Shown here piece by piece: positions 18,697-28,525 of a stretch of 64,000 bases of DNA. The position numbers were made by a program, and so were the translations under genes. This DNA is from Citrobacter sp. Res13-Sevr-PEB04-36 (lineage in GTDB: Bacteria > Pseudomonadota > Gammaproteobacteria > Enterobacterales > Enterobacteriaceae): positions 1 to 64,000 of the forward strand of contig NZ_JADABY010000025.1 in assembly GCF_015672735.1 (NCBI RefSeq). Direction: 5' to 3'. The notes beneath the pieces were generated by a model. The model did no database searches. It saw only the letters and a program-made list of their open reading frames with translations, and was not told where the DNA came from. The stretch's first letter is position 1. Each line of letters opens with the position of its first letter.

Positions 18697-19719
18697 ATGA
18701 CTTTCTGGAGCATTTTACGCCAGCGCTGCTGGGGACTTATCCTGGTGGTGGCCGGTGTTTGCGTCATCACCTTTATTATTTCGCACCTGATCCCGGGCGA
18801 CCCCGCGCGGCTGCTGGCGGGCGATCGCGCCAGTGATGAAATTGTTGAAAACATTCGCCAACAGTTGGGCCTTAATCAGCCGCTGTACGTGCAATTTTTT
18901 CGCTACGTCAGTGATGTGTTTCAAGGCGATTTAGGCACCTCGATTCGCACCGGACGTCCGGTGATGGATGAGCTGCGTGTGTTCTTCCCCGCCACGCTTG
19001 AACTGGCCTTTTGCTCCCTGCTGCTGGCGCTAATTATCGGGATCCCACTGGGGATTTTATCTGCAGTCTGGCGTAACCGCTGGCTTGACCACCTTGTGCG
19101 TCTGATGGCAATTACCGGGATTTCGACGCCGGCGTTCTGGCTTGGCCTCGGGGTTATCGTACTGTTTTACGGTCATCTGCAAATATTGCCCGGCGGTGGA
19201 CGCCTGGACGACTGGCTGGATCCACCGACGCACGTTACCGGCTTTTATCTGATAGATGCGCTGCTGGAAGGCAATGGCGAGGTGTTTTTCAATGCGCTCC
19301 AGCATCTGATCTTACCGTCCCTGACGCTGGCCTTTGTGCATCTTGGCATTGTCGCCCGTCAGATCCGCTCTGCCATGCTCGAACAGCTTAGCGAGGATTA
19401 CATCCGCACCGCTCGCGCCAGCGGCTTACCGGGCTGGTACATCATTTTGTGTTATGCGCTACCCAACGCGCTCATTCCGTCCATCACCGTCCTCGGTCTG
19501 GCGCTGGGCGATCTGCTCTACGGCGCGGTACTCACCGAAACAGTGTTCGCATGGCCAGGCATGGGTGCCTGGGTCGTCACCTCCATTCAGGCGCTCGACT
19601 TCCCGGCCGTCATGGGATTTGCCGTGGTGGTGTCATTTGCCTATGTGCTGGTCAACCTGGTGGTGGATTTACTCTACCTGTGGATTGACCCGCGCATCGG
19701 ACGCGGAGGTACGCAATGA
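18697..19719 (+). CDS. ddpB: DdpB, dipeptide ABC permease
   Basis: The 340-residue inner-membrane permease belongs to the DppB/OppB family. It has about six membrane segments, the early VCVITFIISHLIPGDPARLLAGD motif and the cytoplasmic EAA loop EDYIRTARASGLPGWYIILCYALPNALIPS, which contacts the ATPases. AAGGGG lies 7 bp before the start. It forms a heterodimer with DdpC, whose gene overlaps by 4 bp. Confidence 0.95.
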   Translation: MTFWSILRQRCWGLILVVAGVCVITFIISHLIPGDPARLLAGDRASDEIVENIRQQLGLNQPLYVQFFRYVSDVFQGDLGTSIRTGRPVMDELRVFFPATLELAFCSLLLALIIGIPLGILSAVWRNRWLDHLVRLMAITGISTPAFWLGLGVIVLFYGHLQILPGGGRLDDWLDPPTHVTGFYLIDALLEGNGEVFFNALQHLILPSLTLAFVHLGIVARQIRSAMLEQLSEDYIRTARASGLPGWYIILCYALPNALIPSITVLGLALGDLLYGAVLTETVFAWPGMGAWVVTSIQALDFPAVMGFAVVVSFAYVLVNLVVDLLYLWIDPRIGRGGTQ

Positions 19720-20612
19720 TGCTCTCACAAGAAACGCCCGCCACCTCGCCAACCGCTCACCGTCGCCGCGACTGGGGCAAACTGTTCTGGATGATGAAAA
19801 GCAGTCCGCTGACGCTGATTGGCGGAGCGATCATCGTGCTGATGCTGTTGATGATGGTGCTATCACCGTGGATAACACCTTACGATCCCAACGCGATTGA
19901 CCTCACCGCACGTCTGCTCCCCCCGTCAGCCACGCACTGGTTTGGTACTGATGAGGTGGGACGCGATCTGTTTAGCCGTGTACTGGTCGGCAGCCAGCAG
20001 TCGATCGTCGCCGGCCTGGTGGTGGTGGGTATCGCCGGTGGGATTGGCTCATTGGTTGGCTGTTTGTCCGGCGTGATGGGCGGCCGAGCCGACGCGATTA
20101 TTATGCGTGTGATGGATGTGATGCTGTCGATCCCCTCGCTGGTGCTGACCATGGCGCTGGCCGCCGCACTGGGCCCCAGCCTGTTTAACGCCATGCTGGC
20201 GATTGCGATTGTGCGCATTCCTTTCTATGTACGCCTGGCCAGGGGACAAACCCTGGTAGTCCGCCAGTTTACGTACGTACAGGCTGCCCGTACGTACGGC
20301 GCGTCTCGCTGGCATCTGATTAGCTGGCATATCTTACGTAATTCGCTGCCGCCGCTGATCGTGCAGGCATCACTGGACATCGGCAGTGCGATCCTGATGG
20401 CCGCCACGCTGGGGTTTATCGGTCTGGGTGCGCAGCAACCGAGCGCAGAATGGGGAGCCATGGTGGCAATTGGCCGCAACTACGTGCTCGACCAGTGGTG
20501 GTACTGCGCGTTTCCTGGCGCTGCCATTCTGATCACCGCCGTGGGTTTCAATCTCTTTGGAGATGGTATTCGTGACCTGCTGGACCCGAAAGCCGGAGGA
20601 AAACAGTCATGA
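19716..20612 (+). CDS. ddpC: DdpC, dipeptide ABC permease
   Basis: The 298-residue DppC/OppC-family permease has the N-terminal cytoplasmic segment and first helix, the signature LPPSATHWFGTDEVGRDLFSRVLVGSQQS, and the EAA loop YVQAARTYGASRWHLISWHILRNSLPP. It starts at the ATGA overlap with ddpB and ends overlapping ddpD by 4 bp, so translation is coupled through the operon. Confidence 0.95.
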   Translation: MMLSQETPATSPTAHRRRDWGKLFWMMKSSPLTLIGGAIIVLMLLMMVLSPWITPYDPNAIDLTARLLPPSATHWFGTDEVGRDLFSRVLVGSQQSIVAGLVVVGIAGGIGSLVGCLSGVMGGRADAIIMRVMDVMLSIPSLVLTMALAAALGPSLFNAMLAIAIVRIPFYVRLARGQTLVVRQFTYVQAARTYGASRWHLISWHILRNSLPPLIVQASLDIGSAILMAATLGFIGLGAQQPSAEWGAMVAIGRNYVLDQWWYCAFPGAAILITAVGFNLFGDGIRDLLDPKAGGKQS

Positions 20613-21595
20613 GCCAATCCGTACTGGAAATCGAGAATTTACACCTGAGTTTCTCTGGCTATAAAGCCGATGTACATGCGCTGAACCATGTCTCGCTGCA
20701 CATTAACCGGGGTGAGATTGTCGGTGTGGTCGGCGAGTCCGGCTCCGGGAAATCCGTTACCGCCATGCTTGCCATGCGCCTGTTGCCGGAGGGCAGTTAT
20801 CGCATTCACCAGGGACGCGTGTCACTGCTGGGTGAAGATGTACTGAACGCCAGCGAGAAGCAAATGCGCAAATGGCGCGGGGCGCGTGTGGCGATGATTT
20901 TTCAGGAACCAATGACGGCGTTGAACCCGACCCGGCGCATTGGCCAGCAAATGGTGGAGGTGATCCGTCATCATCAATCACTCAGCCGCACGGATGCGCG
21001 ACAAAAAGCCATCGCCTTACTGGAGGAGATGCAAATCCCGGACGCCGCCGAGGTCATGTCACGATTCCCGTTTGAGCTTTCCGGCGGTATGCGCCAGCGG
21101 GTGATGATCGCGCTGGCTTTTTCCTGCGAGCCGGAGCTGATTATTGCCGATGAACCGACGACCGCGCTGGATGTGACGGTGCAACTGCAGGTGCTGCGCT
21201 TGCTGAAGCATAAAGCACGGGCCAGCGGCACGGCGGTGCTGTTTATCAGCCATGATATGGCGGTGGTTTCGCAACTGTGCGACAGGGTATATGTCATGTA
21301 CGCCGGAAGCGTGATAGAAAGCGGACCAACGCAGACGGTGATCCAGCACCCGACGCATCCCTACTCCATTGGTTTGCTGAAATGCGCGCCAGAACACGGA
21401 GTGCCCCGCGCGCCGCTGCCCGCAATCCCGGGTACCGTACCTAACTTAACCCAATTACCTGCCGGATGTGCATTCCGCGAACGCTGCTATGCGGCCGGGA
21501 CGCAGTGTGACGCGGTCCCGGCATTACGCAGTCAGGGGCATGCGGATCAGCAGTCCGCCTGCTGGTATCCCCAACTGGAGACTCGTCATGACTGA
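20609..21595 (+). CDS. ddpD: DdpD, dipeptide ABC transporter ATPase
   Basis: The 328-residue ATPase of the OppD type has Walker A VGESGSGKSVTA, Q-loop MIFQEPMTALNPT, signature LSGGMRQRVMIA and Walker B LIIADEPTTALD. The C-terminal oligopeptide extension contains a cysteine-rich segment (CAFRERCYAAGTQCDAVP ... CWYP), typical of the DppD/DppF Fe-S-like motif. It pairs with DdpF to energise DdpBC. Confidence 0.95.
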   Translation: MSQSVLEIENLHLSFSGYKADVHALNHVSLHINRGEIVGVVGESGSGKSVTAMLAMRLLPEGSYRIHQGRVSLLGEDVLNASEKQMRKWRGARVAMIFQEPMTALNPTRRIGQQMVEVIRHHQSLSRTDARQKAIALLEEMQIPDAAEVMSRFPFELSGGMRQRVMIALAFSCEPELIIADEPTTALDVTVQLQVLRLLKHKARASGTAVLFISHDMAVVSQLCDRVYVMYAGSVIESGPTQTVIQHPTHPYSIGLLKCAPEHGVPRAPLPAIPGTVPNLTQLPAGCAFRERCYAAGTQCDAVPALRSQGHADQQSACWYPQLETRHD

Positions 21596-22526
21596 CATTT
21601 TACTGTCACTACAGGATGTACATGTCAACTTCCCGGCCCGAAAAAACTGGCTTGGCAAGGTCACCGAGCGCGTGCATGCGCTCAACGGATTAGATTTACA
21701 GATCTGCCAGGGGGAAACGCTTGGCATTGTCGGCGAATCTGGCTGTGGCAAAAGTACACTGGCCCAACTGCTTATGGGTATGCTCAAACCGAGCCAGGGG
21801 CAATGCGCCCGTCGTGCAGAAAAACACAGCAGCATGCAAATGGTCTTTCAGGACCCACTCTCGTCGTTGGATCCGCGCTTACCGGTGTGGCGAATTATTA
21901 CTGAACCGGTGTGGATCCAAAAGCGCAGCACCGAACGTCACCGCCGCGCCCTCGCTGAAGAGCTGGCGTTACACGTGGGGATTCGCCCGGAATACCTTGA
22001 CCGCCTGCCGCACGCGTTTTCCGGCGGGCAGCGCCAGCGCATTGCCATTGCCCGCGCGTTGTCCTCTGAGCCGGATGTGATTGTGCTTGATGAACCCACC
22101 TCGGCGTTGGATATTTCCGTGCAGGCGCAAATCCTCAACCTGCTGGTGGCATTACAGGCACGCAGAAACCTGACCTATGTGCTGATCTCGCATAACGTGT
22201 CGGTCGTGCGGCATATGAGCGACCGGGTGGCGGTAATGTACCTCGGGCAAATCGTCGAACTGGGTGACACACAACAGGTATTAACCTCTCCGACGCACCC
22301 CTATACACGTCTGTTGCTGGACTCGGTCCCTAAAACCGGTGCACCGCTGGCGGAAGATCTGGTGTTACGTAAAACCGATTTGCCGGGAAATCGAACCCTA
22401 CCGCAGGGATGTTATTTCCGCGATCGCTGCCCGCTGGCGACTCAGGGATGTGAGAAGAAACAGGCATTATTGAAAAACGAGACCGGGAGTGAAGTCCGCT
22501 GCTGGCGGGCAGTTAGCGGAATCTGA
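21588..22526 (+). CDS. ddpF: DdpF, dipeptide ABC transporter ATPase
   Basis: The 312-residue ATPase starts at ATG 21588, overlapping ddpD by 8 bp; the longer frame from 21468 lies inside ddpD and is not used. Walker A GESGCGKSTLA, Q-loop MVFQDPLSSLDPR, signature FSGGQRQRIAIA and Walker [13 protein letters not shown] are intact. The segment between Walker A and the Q-loop is shorter than in OppF (about 20 residues missing), as in E. coli DdpF. The C terminus has the Cys motif CYFRDRCPLATQGC. Confidence 0.95.
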   Translation: MTDILLSLQDVHVNFPARKNWLGKVTERVHALNGLDLQICQGETLGIVGESGCGKSTLAQLLMGMLKPSQGQCARRAEKHSSMQMVFQDPLSSLDPRLPVWRIITEPVWIQKRSTERHRRALAEELALHVGIRPEYLDRLPHAFSGGQRQRIAIARALSSEPDVIVLDEPTSALDISVQAQILNLLVALQARRNLTYVLISHNVSVVRHMSDRVAVMYLGQIVELGDTQQVLTSPTHPYTRLLLDSVPKTGAPLAEDLVLRKTDLPGNRTLPQGCYFRDRCPLATQGCEKKQALLKNETGSEVRCWRAVSGI

Positions 22527-22553
22527 CCGCACAGGCATAGTGTACCTGGTGTA

Positions 22554-23444
22554 TCAGGCGCAATATGCCTTTTTCAGCGCATCCACCAGCATTTCGGATG
22601 CGGTCGACAACTTATGATGCGCAGAACGCAGGATCCCAATACGACGCTGGATAACCGGGCCGTCCAGCTCGATACAGGTTGCGCCAAGTTCGGTCATCTG
22701 TGTGCGGCACAATGCAGGCACGGCACTGCCGCCTAAACCATTCGCCACCAGGCGTCCAATGGTCACCAACTGGTGACTCTCCAGCGCCACTTCCAGCGCA
22801 TGGCCGCTTTGTACCAGTTGCTCTTCCAGCATCAGACGTACAGCAGAGGGACGTTGCAAGGTAATAAAATCCAGCGTCAGCAAGTCCTTCCATGCGATGC
22901 GTTCCCGGCCAGCCAGACGACTGGTCGGAGGGACGATGGCGATAAAACGATCCATTCCGAGCGGGGTAAAATGCAGGTGTCCGGAGTAGTCCGGTTCAAA
23001 GGCAATCCCCATCTCGACCCGCCCTTCGCTTACCATTTCAATCACCTGCTCGTTAATTACGTCGTGCACCGTGACATTGACACCGGCATAGCTGTCGCGA
23101 AAGGTCTTGAGCACCGGCGGCAGCACGTTCGCGGCGAATGACGGCATCGCAGCAATCGAAATTTTGCCACGTTGCAGTGTAAAGCGCTGGCGCATGGCTT
23201 CTTCGGTATTTTCCCAGTCGGCAAGCAGCTGTCGCCCCATGGTCAGCAGCGTTTCGCCCTCCTGCGTCAGGGTCACCTTGCGGGTGGTTCTCAACAGTAA
23301 AGCGCCGCCTAACGACTCTTCTAGTCCTTTGATCGCCAGGCTTAACGCAGGCTGCGACATATTCAGCCGTTCACTGGCATGAGCAAAATTCAGAGTGTGA
23401 GCTACCGCTAAAAACGCGCGTAACTGTTTGATGCTCATTCTCAT
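22554..23444 (-). CDS. LysR-family regulator, divergent from hydroxybutyrate operon
   Basis: The 296-residue LysR-type regulator has the N-terminal winged HTH (IKQLRAFLAVAHTLNFAHASERLNMSQPALSLAIKGLEESLGGALLLR) and a periplasmic-binding-protein-like effector domain. It is transcribed away from the CoA-transferase operon across a 142-bp gap, the usual arrangement for a LysR activator of a catabolic operon. Acetoacetate or hydroxybutyrate would be logical effectors but this is inferred. AAGGA lies before the first ATG; a second ATG two codons in is also possible. Confidence 0.9.
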   Translation of the reverse strand: MRMSIKQLRAFLAVAHTLNFAHASERLNMSQPALSLAIKGLEESLGGALLLRTTRKVTLTQEGETLLTMGRQLLADWENTEEAMRQRFTLQRGKISIAAMPSFAANVLPPVLKTFRDSYAGVNVTVHDVINEQVIEMVSEGRVEMGIAFEPDYSGHLHFTPLGMDRFIAIVPPTSRLAGRERIAWKDLLTLDFITLQRPSAVRLMLEEQLVQSGHALEVALESHQLVTIGRLVANGLGGSAVPALCRTQMTELGATCIELDGPVIQRRIGILRSAHHKLSTASEMLVDALKKAYCA

Positions 23445-23472
23445 TACTCATTCCTTTAACTTGTTGAATACC

Positions 23473-23488
23473 TTTAATTAACATTAAA
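23473..23488. promoter_or_regulatory. Candidate LysR box in the divergent gap
   Basis: TTTAAT (23473-23478) and ATTAAA (23483-23488) are perfect inverted arms around TAAC, containing a T-N11-A core, and lie between the regulator and the operon. The AT-rich composition makes a chance match possible. Confidence 0.35.
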
Positions 23489-23586
23489 TTGATAAAAAAA
23501 CCCAATGAGTGAGTCACAAATTTAAAATTAACAAATCATTTTTCACCCCCAATGATGTCGCCAGGAACAACTGGAGGGGCAAGTGT

Positions 23587-24294
23587 ATGGCTGGACTGGA
23601 TAAACGGGTCGCCACGTATCAACAGGCGCTGGAAGGACTGACCGACAACATGACGCTGCTGGCAGGCGGTTTTGGCTTATGCGGTATTCCTGAGAATCTG
23701 ATTGCAGAAGTGCGCCGTCGGGATGTTCAGGGACTGACCGTGGTGTCGAACAACTGCGGCGTGGACGGCTTTGGCCTCGGCGTGCTGCTGGAAGCACGCC
23801 AGGTACGCAAAGTAGTGGCGTCCTATGTGGGTGAAAATGCCCTGTTCGAAAAGCAGGTGCTGAGCGGAGAGCTGGAAGCCATTCTGACACCACAGGGCAC
23901 GCTGGCGGAGCAGCTACGAGCCGGTGGTGCGGGCATTCCCGCCTTCTTCACCGCTACCGGGTACGGTACCCCCGTCGCCGAAGGCAAAGAGGTGCGTGAG
24001 TTTGCCGGCCGGCCTTACATCATGGAGCAGGCGATTACCGGTGATTTCGCGCTGGTCAAAGGCTGGAAAGCCGACTGGTACGGCAACGTCATCTATCGCC
24101 ATACCGCACAAAACTTTAACCCGCTGATGGCAGCAGCCGGACGCATCACGGTAGTCGAAGTGGAAGAAATTGTCCCTCCCGGCGAGCTGGATCCCGCCGC
24201 TATTCACACCCCCGGAATTTTCGTCAATCGCATTATTCAGGGTCAGTTCGAAAAACGTATTGAACAACGCACCCTACGCCATCAAGGAGCCTGA
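23587..24294 (+). CDS. 3-oxoacid (acetoacetate) CoA-transferase subunit A
   Basis: The 235-residue alpha subunit transfers CoA to acetoacetate. The glycine-rich CoA-binding region [37 protein letters not shown] and [11 protein letters not shown] are typical of the SCOT/AtoD family. ATG 23587 is chosen because GGAGGGG precedes it by 7 nt and the protein then begins at the family N terminus; 26 upstream in-frame codons from 23509 have no ribosome site. It is the first gene of a six-gene operon and is followed after 2 bp by subunit B. Confidence 0.93.
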   Translation: MAGLDKRVATYQQALEGLTDNMTLLAGGFGLCGIPENLIAEVRRRDVQGLTVVSNNCGVDGFGLGVLLEARQVRKVVASYVGENALFEKQVLSGELEAILTPQGTLAEQLRAGGAGIPAFFTATGYGTPVAEGKEVREFAGRPYIMEQAITGDFALVKGWKADWYGNVIYRHTAQNFNPLMAAAGRITVVEVEEIVPPGELDPAAIHTPGIFVNRIIQGQFEKRIEQRTLRHQGA

Positions 24295-24296
24295 CC

Positions 24297-24953
24297 ATGT
24301 TAACGCGTGAACAAATGGCGATGCGTGTCGCTCGCGAACTGCGCGACGGTTATTACGTCAACCTCGGTATCGGTATCCCGACCCTGGTGGCCAATTATAT
24401 CCCCGACGGCATGGACGTGATGCTGCAATCAGAGAACGGCTTGCTTGGTATGGGGCCGTTCCCTACCGAGGACGACATTGATGCCGACATGATCAACGCC
24501 GGTAAGCAAACCGTGACGGCGCGTAAAGGCGCGGCAATTTTCGACTCCGCACAATCCTTCGCCATGATCCGCGGCGGCCACGTCGACCTGACGGTGCTTG
24601 GCGCATTTGAAGTGGATACCAATGGCAATATCGCTTCGTGGATGATCCCCGGAAAAATGGTGAAAGGCATGGGCGGCGCGATGGATCTGGTCGCTGGCGC
24701 TGAAAACATCATCGTGGTGATGACGCACGCCTCGAAAAGCGGCGAATCCAAGCTGCTTCCCGCCTGCACTCTGCCCTTGACCGGCGTGGCCTGTATCAAG
24801 CGCGTGCTGACCGACCTGGCGCTGCTGGAAATTGCCGACGGCGCGTTCATTCTGCGCGAACGGGCACCGGGCGTCAGCGTGGACGACATTGTTGCCAGAA
24901 CCGCCGGCAAGCTGATCGTTCCCGATCATGTCCCCGAAATGCACTTCAACTGA
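24297..24953 (+). CDS. 3-oxoacid (acetoacetate) CoA-transferase subunit B
   Basis: The 218-residue beta subunit carries the catalytic glutamate in [12 protein letters not shown] (Glu46), which forms the acyl-CoA thioester intermediate. [11 protein letters not shown] and [15 protein letters not shown] are family segments. With subunit A it converts acetoacetate plus a CoA donor to acetoacetyl-CoA. It lies between subunit A and the thiolase that consumes its product. Confidence 0.94.
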   Translation: MLTREQMAMRVARELRDGYYVNLGIGIPTLVANYIPDGMDVMLQSENGLLGMGPFPTEDDIDADMINAGKQTVTARKGAAIFDSAQSFAMIRGGHVDLTVLGAFEVDTNGNIASWMIPGKMVKGMGGAMDLVAGAENIIVVMTHASKSGESKLLPACTLPLTGVACIKRVLTDLALLEIADGAFILRERAPGVSVDDIVARTAGKLIVPDHVPEMHFN

Positions 24954-24963
24954 GGATCTGACC

Positions 24964-26169
24964 ATGATGGATGTTGTTATTGTTGCGGCAACGCGCACGC
25001 CAATTGGCAGTTTTCATGGTGCCCTTGCCCCGCTCTCTGCCGTTGAGTTAGGGACAACGGTTATCCGTGCCCTGCTGGAAAAGACCGGCGTTGTGCCAGA
25101 ACAAATAGACGAAGTGATCCTGGGCCAGGTCCTGACGACCGGCTGTGGTCAGAATCCGGCCAGACAGACCGCAATTCGTGCCGGTTTGCCGGTAACTACC
25201 CCGGCGATAACCCTCAATTTACTGTGCGGCTCGGGGCTAAAAGCGGTCCATCATGCGGTACAGGCCATTCGCTGCGGTGATGCGGACATCGTGATTGCCG
25301 GCGGCCAGGAAAGCATGAGCAATGCGCCCTATTTTCTCGACGGCGCGCGCGCAGGATTACGTCTGGGGCATACCAGCCTGAAGGACAGCGTGGTACATGA
25401 CGGGCTGTGGGATGCGTTCAACGACTACCATATGGGCATTACCGCCGAGAATCTGGCGGATAAATTTGCCATCAGCCGCGAGCAACAGGATGCCTTCGCC
25501 CTGCACTCCCAGCAAAAAGCGGCCGCCGCCCTCGAAGCCGGTCGGTTTAACGCAGAAATCACCCCGGTTAGCGTCCCGCAAGGGAAAAAAGCACCGCGCG
25601 TGGTGGAGCGTGATGAGCAACCTCGCCCGGAGACTCAGGCAGAAAAACTGGCGCAGTTGAAACCGGCATTTCGTCCTGGCAACGGCACGGTGACGGCGGG
25701 CAATGCGTCTTCCCTAAACGACGGCGCGGCGGCGGTAATGGTAATGAGTGCCGCTAAAGCCGCTGAATTAAACCTTCCGGTACTGGCAAAAATCACCGGC
25801 TACGCTGTCTCGGGCGTCGATCCGGCCATTATGGGGATCGGCCCGGTAGACGCCTCGCTGAAGTGCCTGAAGCGTGCGGGCTGGACGCTGGATGAGATTG
25901 ATTTGATTGAAGCCAACGAAGCTTTTGCCGCCCAGGCGCTGGCGGTCGGCGAATCGCTGAACTGGGACAGCAGCAAGGTTAACGTAAACGGTGGGGCAAT
26001 TGCGCTCGGTCACCCTATCGGAACCTCAGGCTGCCGCATTCTGGTCACCCTGCTACATGAAATGGCGCGGCGCAACGTCGCCAAAGGTCTGGCGACGCTG
26101 TGCGTCGGTGGTGGCCATGGCGTGGCGCTGACGGTGGAACGTCCAACAGGAGCACACTATGCAGACTAA
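24964..26169 (+). CDS. Acetyl-CoA acetyltransferase (thiolase)
   Basis: The 401-residue thiolase splits acetoacetyl-CoA into two acetyl-CoA. The acylated Cys88 is in [14 protein letters not shown]; the C-terminal catalytic His lies in [15 protein letters not shown] and the second Cys in CVGGGHG. That last motif has His where most thiolases have Gln or Met. GAGGA lies 10 bp before ATG 24964 (a second ATG follows at 24967). The upstream in-frame codons from 24928 lie inside subunit B and are rejected. Confidence 0.94.
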   Translation: MMDVVIVAATRTPIGSFHGALAPLSAVELGTTVIRALLEKTGVVPEQIDEVILGQVLTTGCGQNPARQTAIRAGLPVTTPAITLNLLCGSGLKAVHHAVQAIRCGDADIVIAGGQESMSNAPYFLDGARAGLRLGHTSLKDSVVHDGLWDAFNDYHMGITAENLADKFAISREQQDAFALHSQQKAAAALEAGRFNAEITPVSVPQGKKAPRVVERDEQPRPETQAEKLAQLKPAFRPGNGTVTAGNASSLNDGAAAVMVMSAAKAAELNLPVLAKITGYAVSGVDPAIMGIGPVDASLKCLKRAGWTLDEIDLIEANEAFAAQALAVGESLNWDSSKVNVNGGAIALGHPIGTSGCRILVTLLHEMARRNVAKGLATLCVGGGHGVALTVERPTGAHYAD

Positions 26170-27082
26170 TCACATTAGCGTCCTGGGGGCCGGGCTAATG
26201 GGCGTTGGTATCGCCACCCACTTTGCCCGTTTTGGTCATCCTATCTGGCTGTTTGATACCGACAGCAACCGCATTGCCGAGATAACGGCTGTTGCCAGTA
26301 GCATTCTGGACGAGCTGATCGCCACCGACCAGTTTGCCGCCGCAGAAAAAGCCCCCGTTCTCGCGCGACTGCACAGCACAACCTCTCTGGCGGATATCGC
26401 CGCGTCAGGATTATTGATTGAAGCGATCCCGGAACGGCTAGAGCTGAAGCACGCGCTGTACGCACAGCTGGAAGCCGTTATCTCACCGGAAGCGATTATC
26501 GCCAGCAACACCAGCGGCCTGCCGCCAGATGCGCTGGCGGAAAAGCTCGCGCACCCGGAGCGGTTGCTGATCGCACATTTCTGGAACCCACCGCATTTTA
26601 TTCCACTGGTCGAAATCGTGCCGGGCACGGCGACCAGGCCTGAATATCTCAGTGATTTGCAGCAATTGCTGGTCGCGATGCAGCTTGAGGCGGTGGTGCT
26701 CGATCGCGCCGCGCCGGGCTTTGTCGGCAACCGCCTGCAGTTTGCCCTGCTGCGTGAAGCGCTGCATATCGTCAAAAGCGGTATTGCCAGCGCCGAGGTG
26801 GTGGACCAGGTGATGCGTGCTTCGCTGGGTCGCCGCTACGCGATGGTTGGCCCGCTGGAAGCGGCGGACATGACCGGACTTGCAACCGTGCAGGATATTT
26901 GTCGACATCTGCTTCCAACACTTGCCACCGGCAGCGACATGATGTCGCTGGTCGCTGACAAGGTTGCTCGCGGTGAAACCGGTTTACGCAGCGGTCAGGG
27001 GTTCTATCACTGGGATGATTCGCGCAAGGAATACATCCAGCAACGCCGGGAACATCAGCTGCGCTTTGCCCTGAAACCATAA
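26159..27082 (+). CDS. 3-hydroxyacyl/3-hydroxybutyryl-CoA dehydrogenase
   Basis: The 307-residue two-domain enzyme has an N-terminal NAD-binding fold ([19 protein letters not shown]) and a C-terminal helical domain. The active-site segment [19 protein letters not shown] contains the catalytic His, and [14 protein letters not shown] the conserved Asn. It overlaps the thiolase by 11 bp. Such enzymes act on the L-3-hydroxyacyl-CoA, so in this operon it could open a second entry from L-3-hydroxybutyryl-CoA beside the free-acid route through the last gene. A related substrate such as a carnitine-like hydroxyacid cannot be excluded. Confidence 0.85.
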   Translation: MQTNHISVLGAGLMGVGIATHFARFGHPIWLFDTDSNRIAEITAVASSILDELIATDQFAAAEKAPVLARLHSTTSLADIAASGLLIEAIPERLELKHALYAQLEAVISPEAIIASNTSGLPPDALAEKLAHPERLLIAHFWNPPHFIPLVEIVPGTATRPEYLSDLQQLLVAMQLEAVVLDRAAPGFVGNRLQFALLREALHIVKSGIASAEVVDQVMRASLGRRYAMVGPLEAADMTGLATVQDICRHLLPTLATGSDMMSLVADKVARGETGLRSGQGFYHWDDSRKEYIQQRREHQLRFALKP

Positions 27083-27122
27083 TGTCACTTTCTGCACCCA
27101 ACTATAATAATAAGGAGTCAAG

Positions 27123-28514
27123 ATGAGTGTATTAATCGCCCTGGCCGCGCTGGGCCTGCTGATGCTGGCAGCCTATCGCGGATACAGCGTCATCCTGTTT
27201 GCCCCCATCGCGGCATTAGGTGCTGTTTTGCTGACTGAACCCAGCGCCGTCGGCCCTGCCTTTACCGGCTTGTTTATGGAAAAAATGGTCGGTTTTGTGA
27301 AGCTGTACTTCCCGGTGTTCTTACTGGGCGCGGTGTTTGGCAAGTTAATCGAATTATCCGGTTTTTCCCGTTCAATCGTCGCCGCCGCCATCAATATTCT
27401 CGGTCGGCGACACGCCATTCCTGTCATCGTACTGGTGTGTGCGCTGCTGACTTACGGCGGTGTTTCGTTGTTCGTGGTGGCGTTTGCGGTGTATCCGTTT
27501 GCCGCTGAGCTGTTTCGTCAAAGCAACATTCCTAAGCGACTGATCCCGGCAACTGTGGCGCTGGGCGCCTTCTCTTTCACCATGGATGCGCTGCCCGGTA
27601 CACCGCAGATCCAGAACATTATCCCGACCAGCTTCTTTGGCACCAACGCCTGGGCCGCGCCCTGGCTGGGGTTGATAGGCTCGCTGTTTATTATCTTTGT
27701 CGGCCTGATTTACCTTGAGCGTCAGCGCCGCAAAGCGCAGGCAAAGAACGAAGGCTATGGCACTGAACTGCTTAATGAACCGGAAACGCCGGATAACATT
27801 AACCTGCCAAACCCGATTATTGCGATCTCGCCGCTGATTCTGGTCGGTGTGTTTAACCTGTTGTTCACCCGCTGGATCCCGGTATTTTATGGTTCGACGC
27901 ATCAACTTGAACTGCCGGGTCTTGCCAAACCGATTACCACTGAAGTCGGCAAAATTACCGCTATCTGGGCGGTGGAAGCCGCGCTGATTGCCGGGATCCT
28001 GCTGGTCGTGATTTTTGGTTTTCGTAATATCAAAGGTCGCCTGGCGGAAGGCAGCCGAACGGCGGTGGGAGGTGCGATCCTCGCGGCAATGAATACCGCC
28101 TCAGAATACGGTTTTGGCGCCGTGATCGCCGCGTTGCCGGGCTTTCTGGTACTGTCAAAAGCGCTGGCGGCTATTCCGGACCCGCTGCTCAATGAAGCCA
28201 TCAGCATCACCACTTTGGCCGGGATCACCGGTTCAGCATCCGGCGGGATGAGTATTGCGCTCGCGGCAATGTCCGACACCTTTATCGCCGCCGCCCATGC
28301 CGCTAACATCCCGTTGGAAGTCTTTCACCGCGTGGCCTCTATGGCCAGTGGTGGCATGGATACTCTGCCGCATAACGGGGCGGTTATCACGTTGCTGGCC
28401 ATCACCGGTCTCAGCCACCGTCAGGCATATGGCGGGATCTTCGCCATCACCGTGATCAAAAGTCTGGCCGTTCTGTTTGTGATCGGCGTCTTCTACACCA
28501 CTGGAATTGTTTAA
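27123..28514 (+). CDS. GntP-family permease, likely hydroxybutyrate/acetoacetate importer
   Basis: The 463-residue membrane protein has about 12 hydrophobic segments and GntP-family motifs (FFLGAVFGKLIE-like VFLLGAVFGKLIELSGF; GSASGGMSIALAAMSDTF; ASGGMDTLPHNGAVITLLAITGL). The family takes up gluconate and other small hydroxyacids; its place between two hydroxybutyrate-pathway enzymes points to 3-hydroxybutyrate or acetoacetate as substrate, which is inference. AAGGAG precedes the ATG. Confidence 0.88.
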   Translation: MSVLIALAALGLLMLAAYRGYSVILFAPIAALGAVLLTEPSAVGPAFTGLFMEKMVGFVKLYFPVFLLGAVFGKLIELSGFSRSIVAAAINILGRRHAIPVIVLVCALLTYGGVSLFVVAFAVYPFAAELFRQSNIPKRLIPATVALGAFSFTMDALPGTPQIQNIIPTSFFGTNAWAAPWLGLIGSLFIIFVGLIYLERQRRKAQAKNEGYGTELLNEPETPDNINLPNPIIAISPLILVGVFNLLFTRWIPVFYGSTHQLELPGLAKPITTEVGKITAIWAVEAALIAGILLVVIFGFRNIKGRLAEGSRTAVGGAILAAMNTASEYGFGAVIAALPGFLVLSKALAAIPDPLLNEAISITTLAGITGSASGGMSIALAAMSDTFIAAAHAANIPLEVFHRVASMASGGMDTLPHNGAVITLLAITGLSHRQAYGGIFAITVIKSLAVLFVIGVFYTTGIV

Positions 28515-28525
28515 GGAGAATCATC

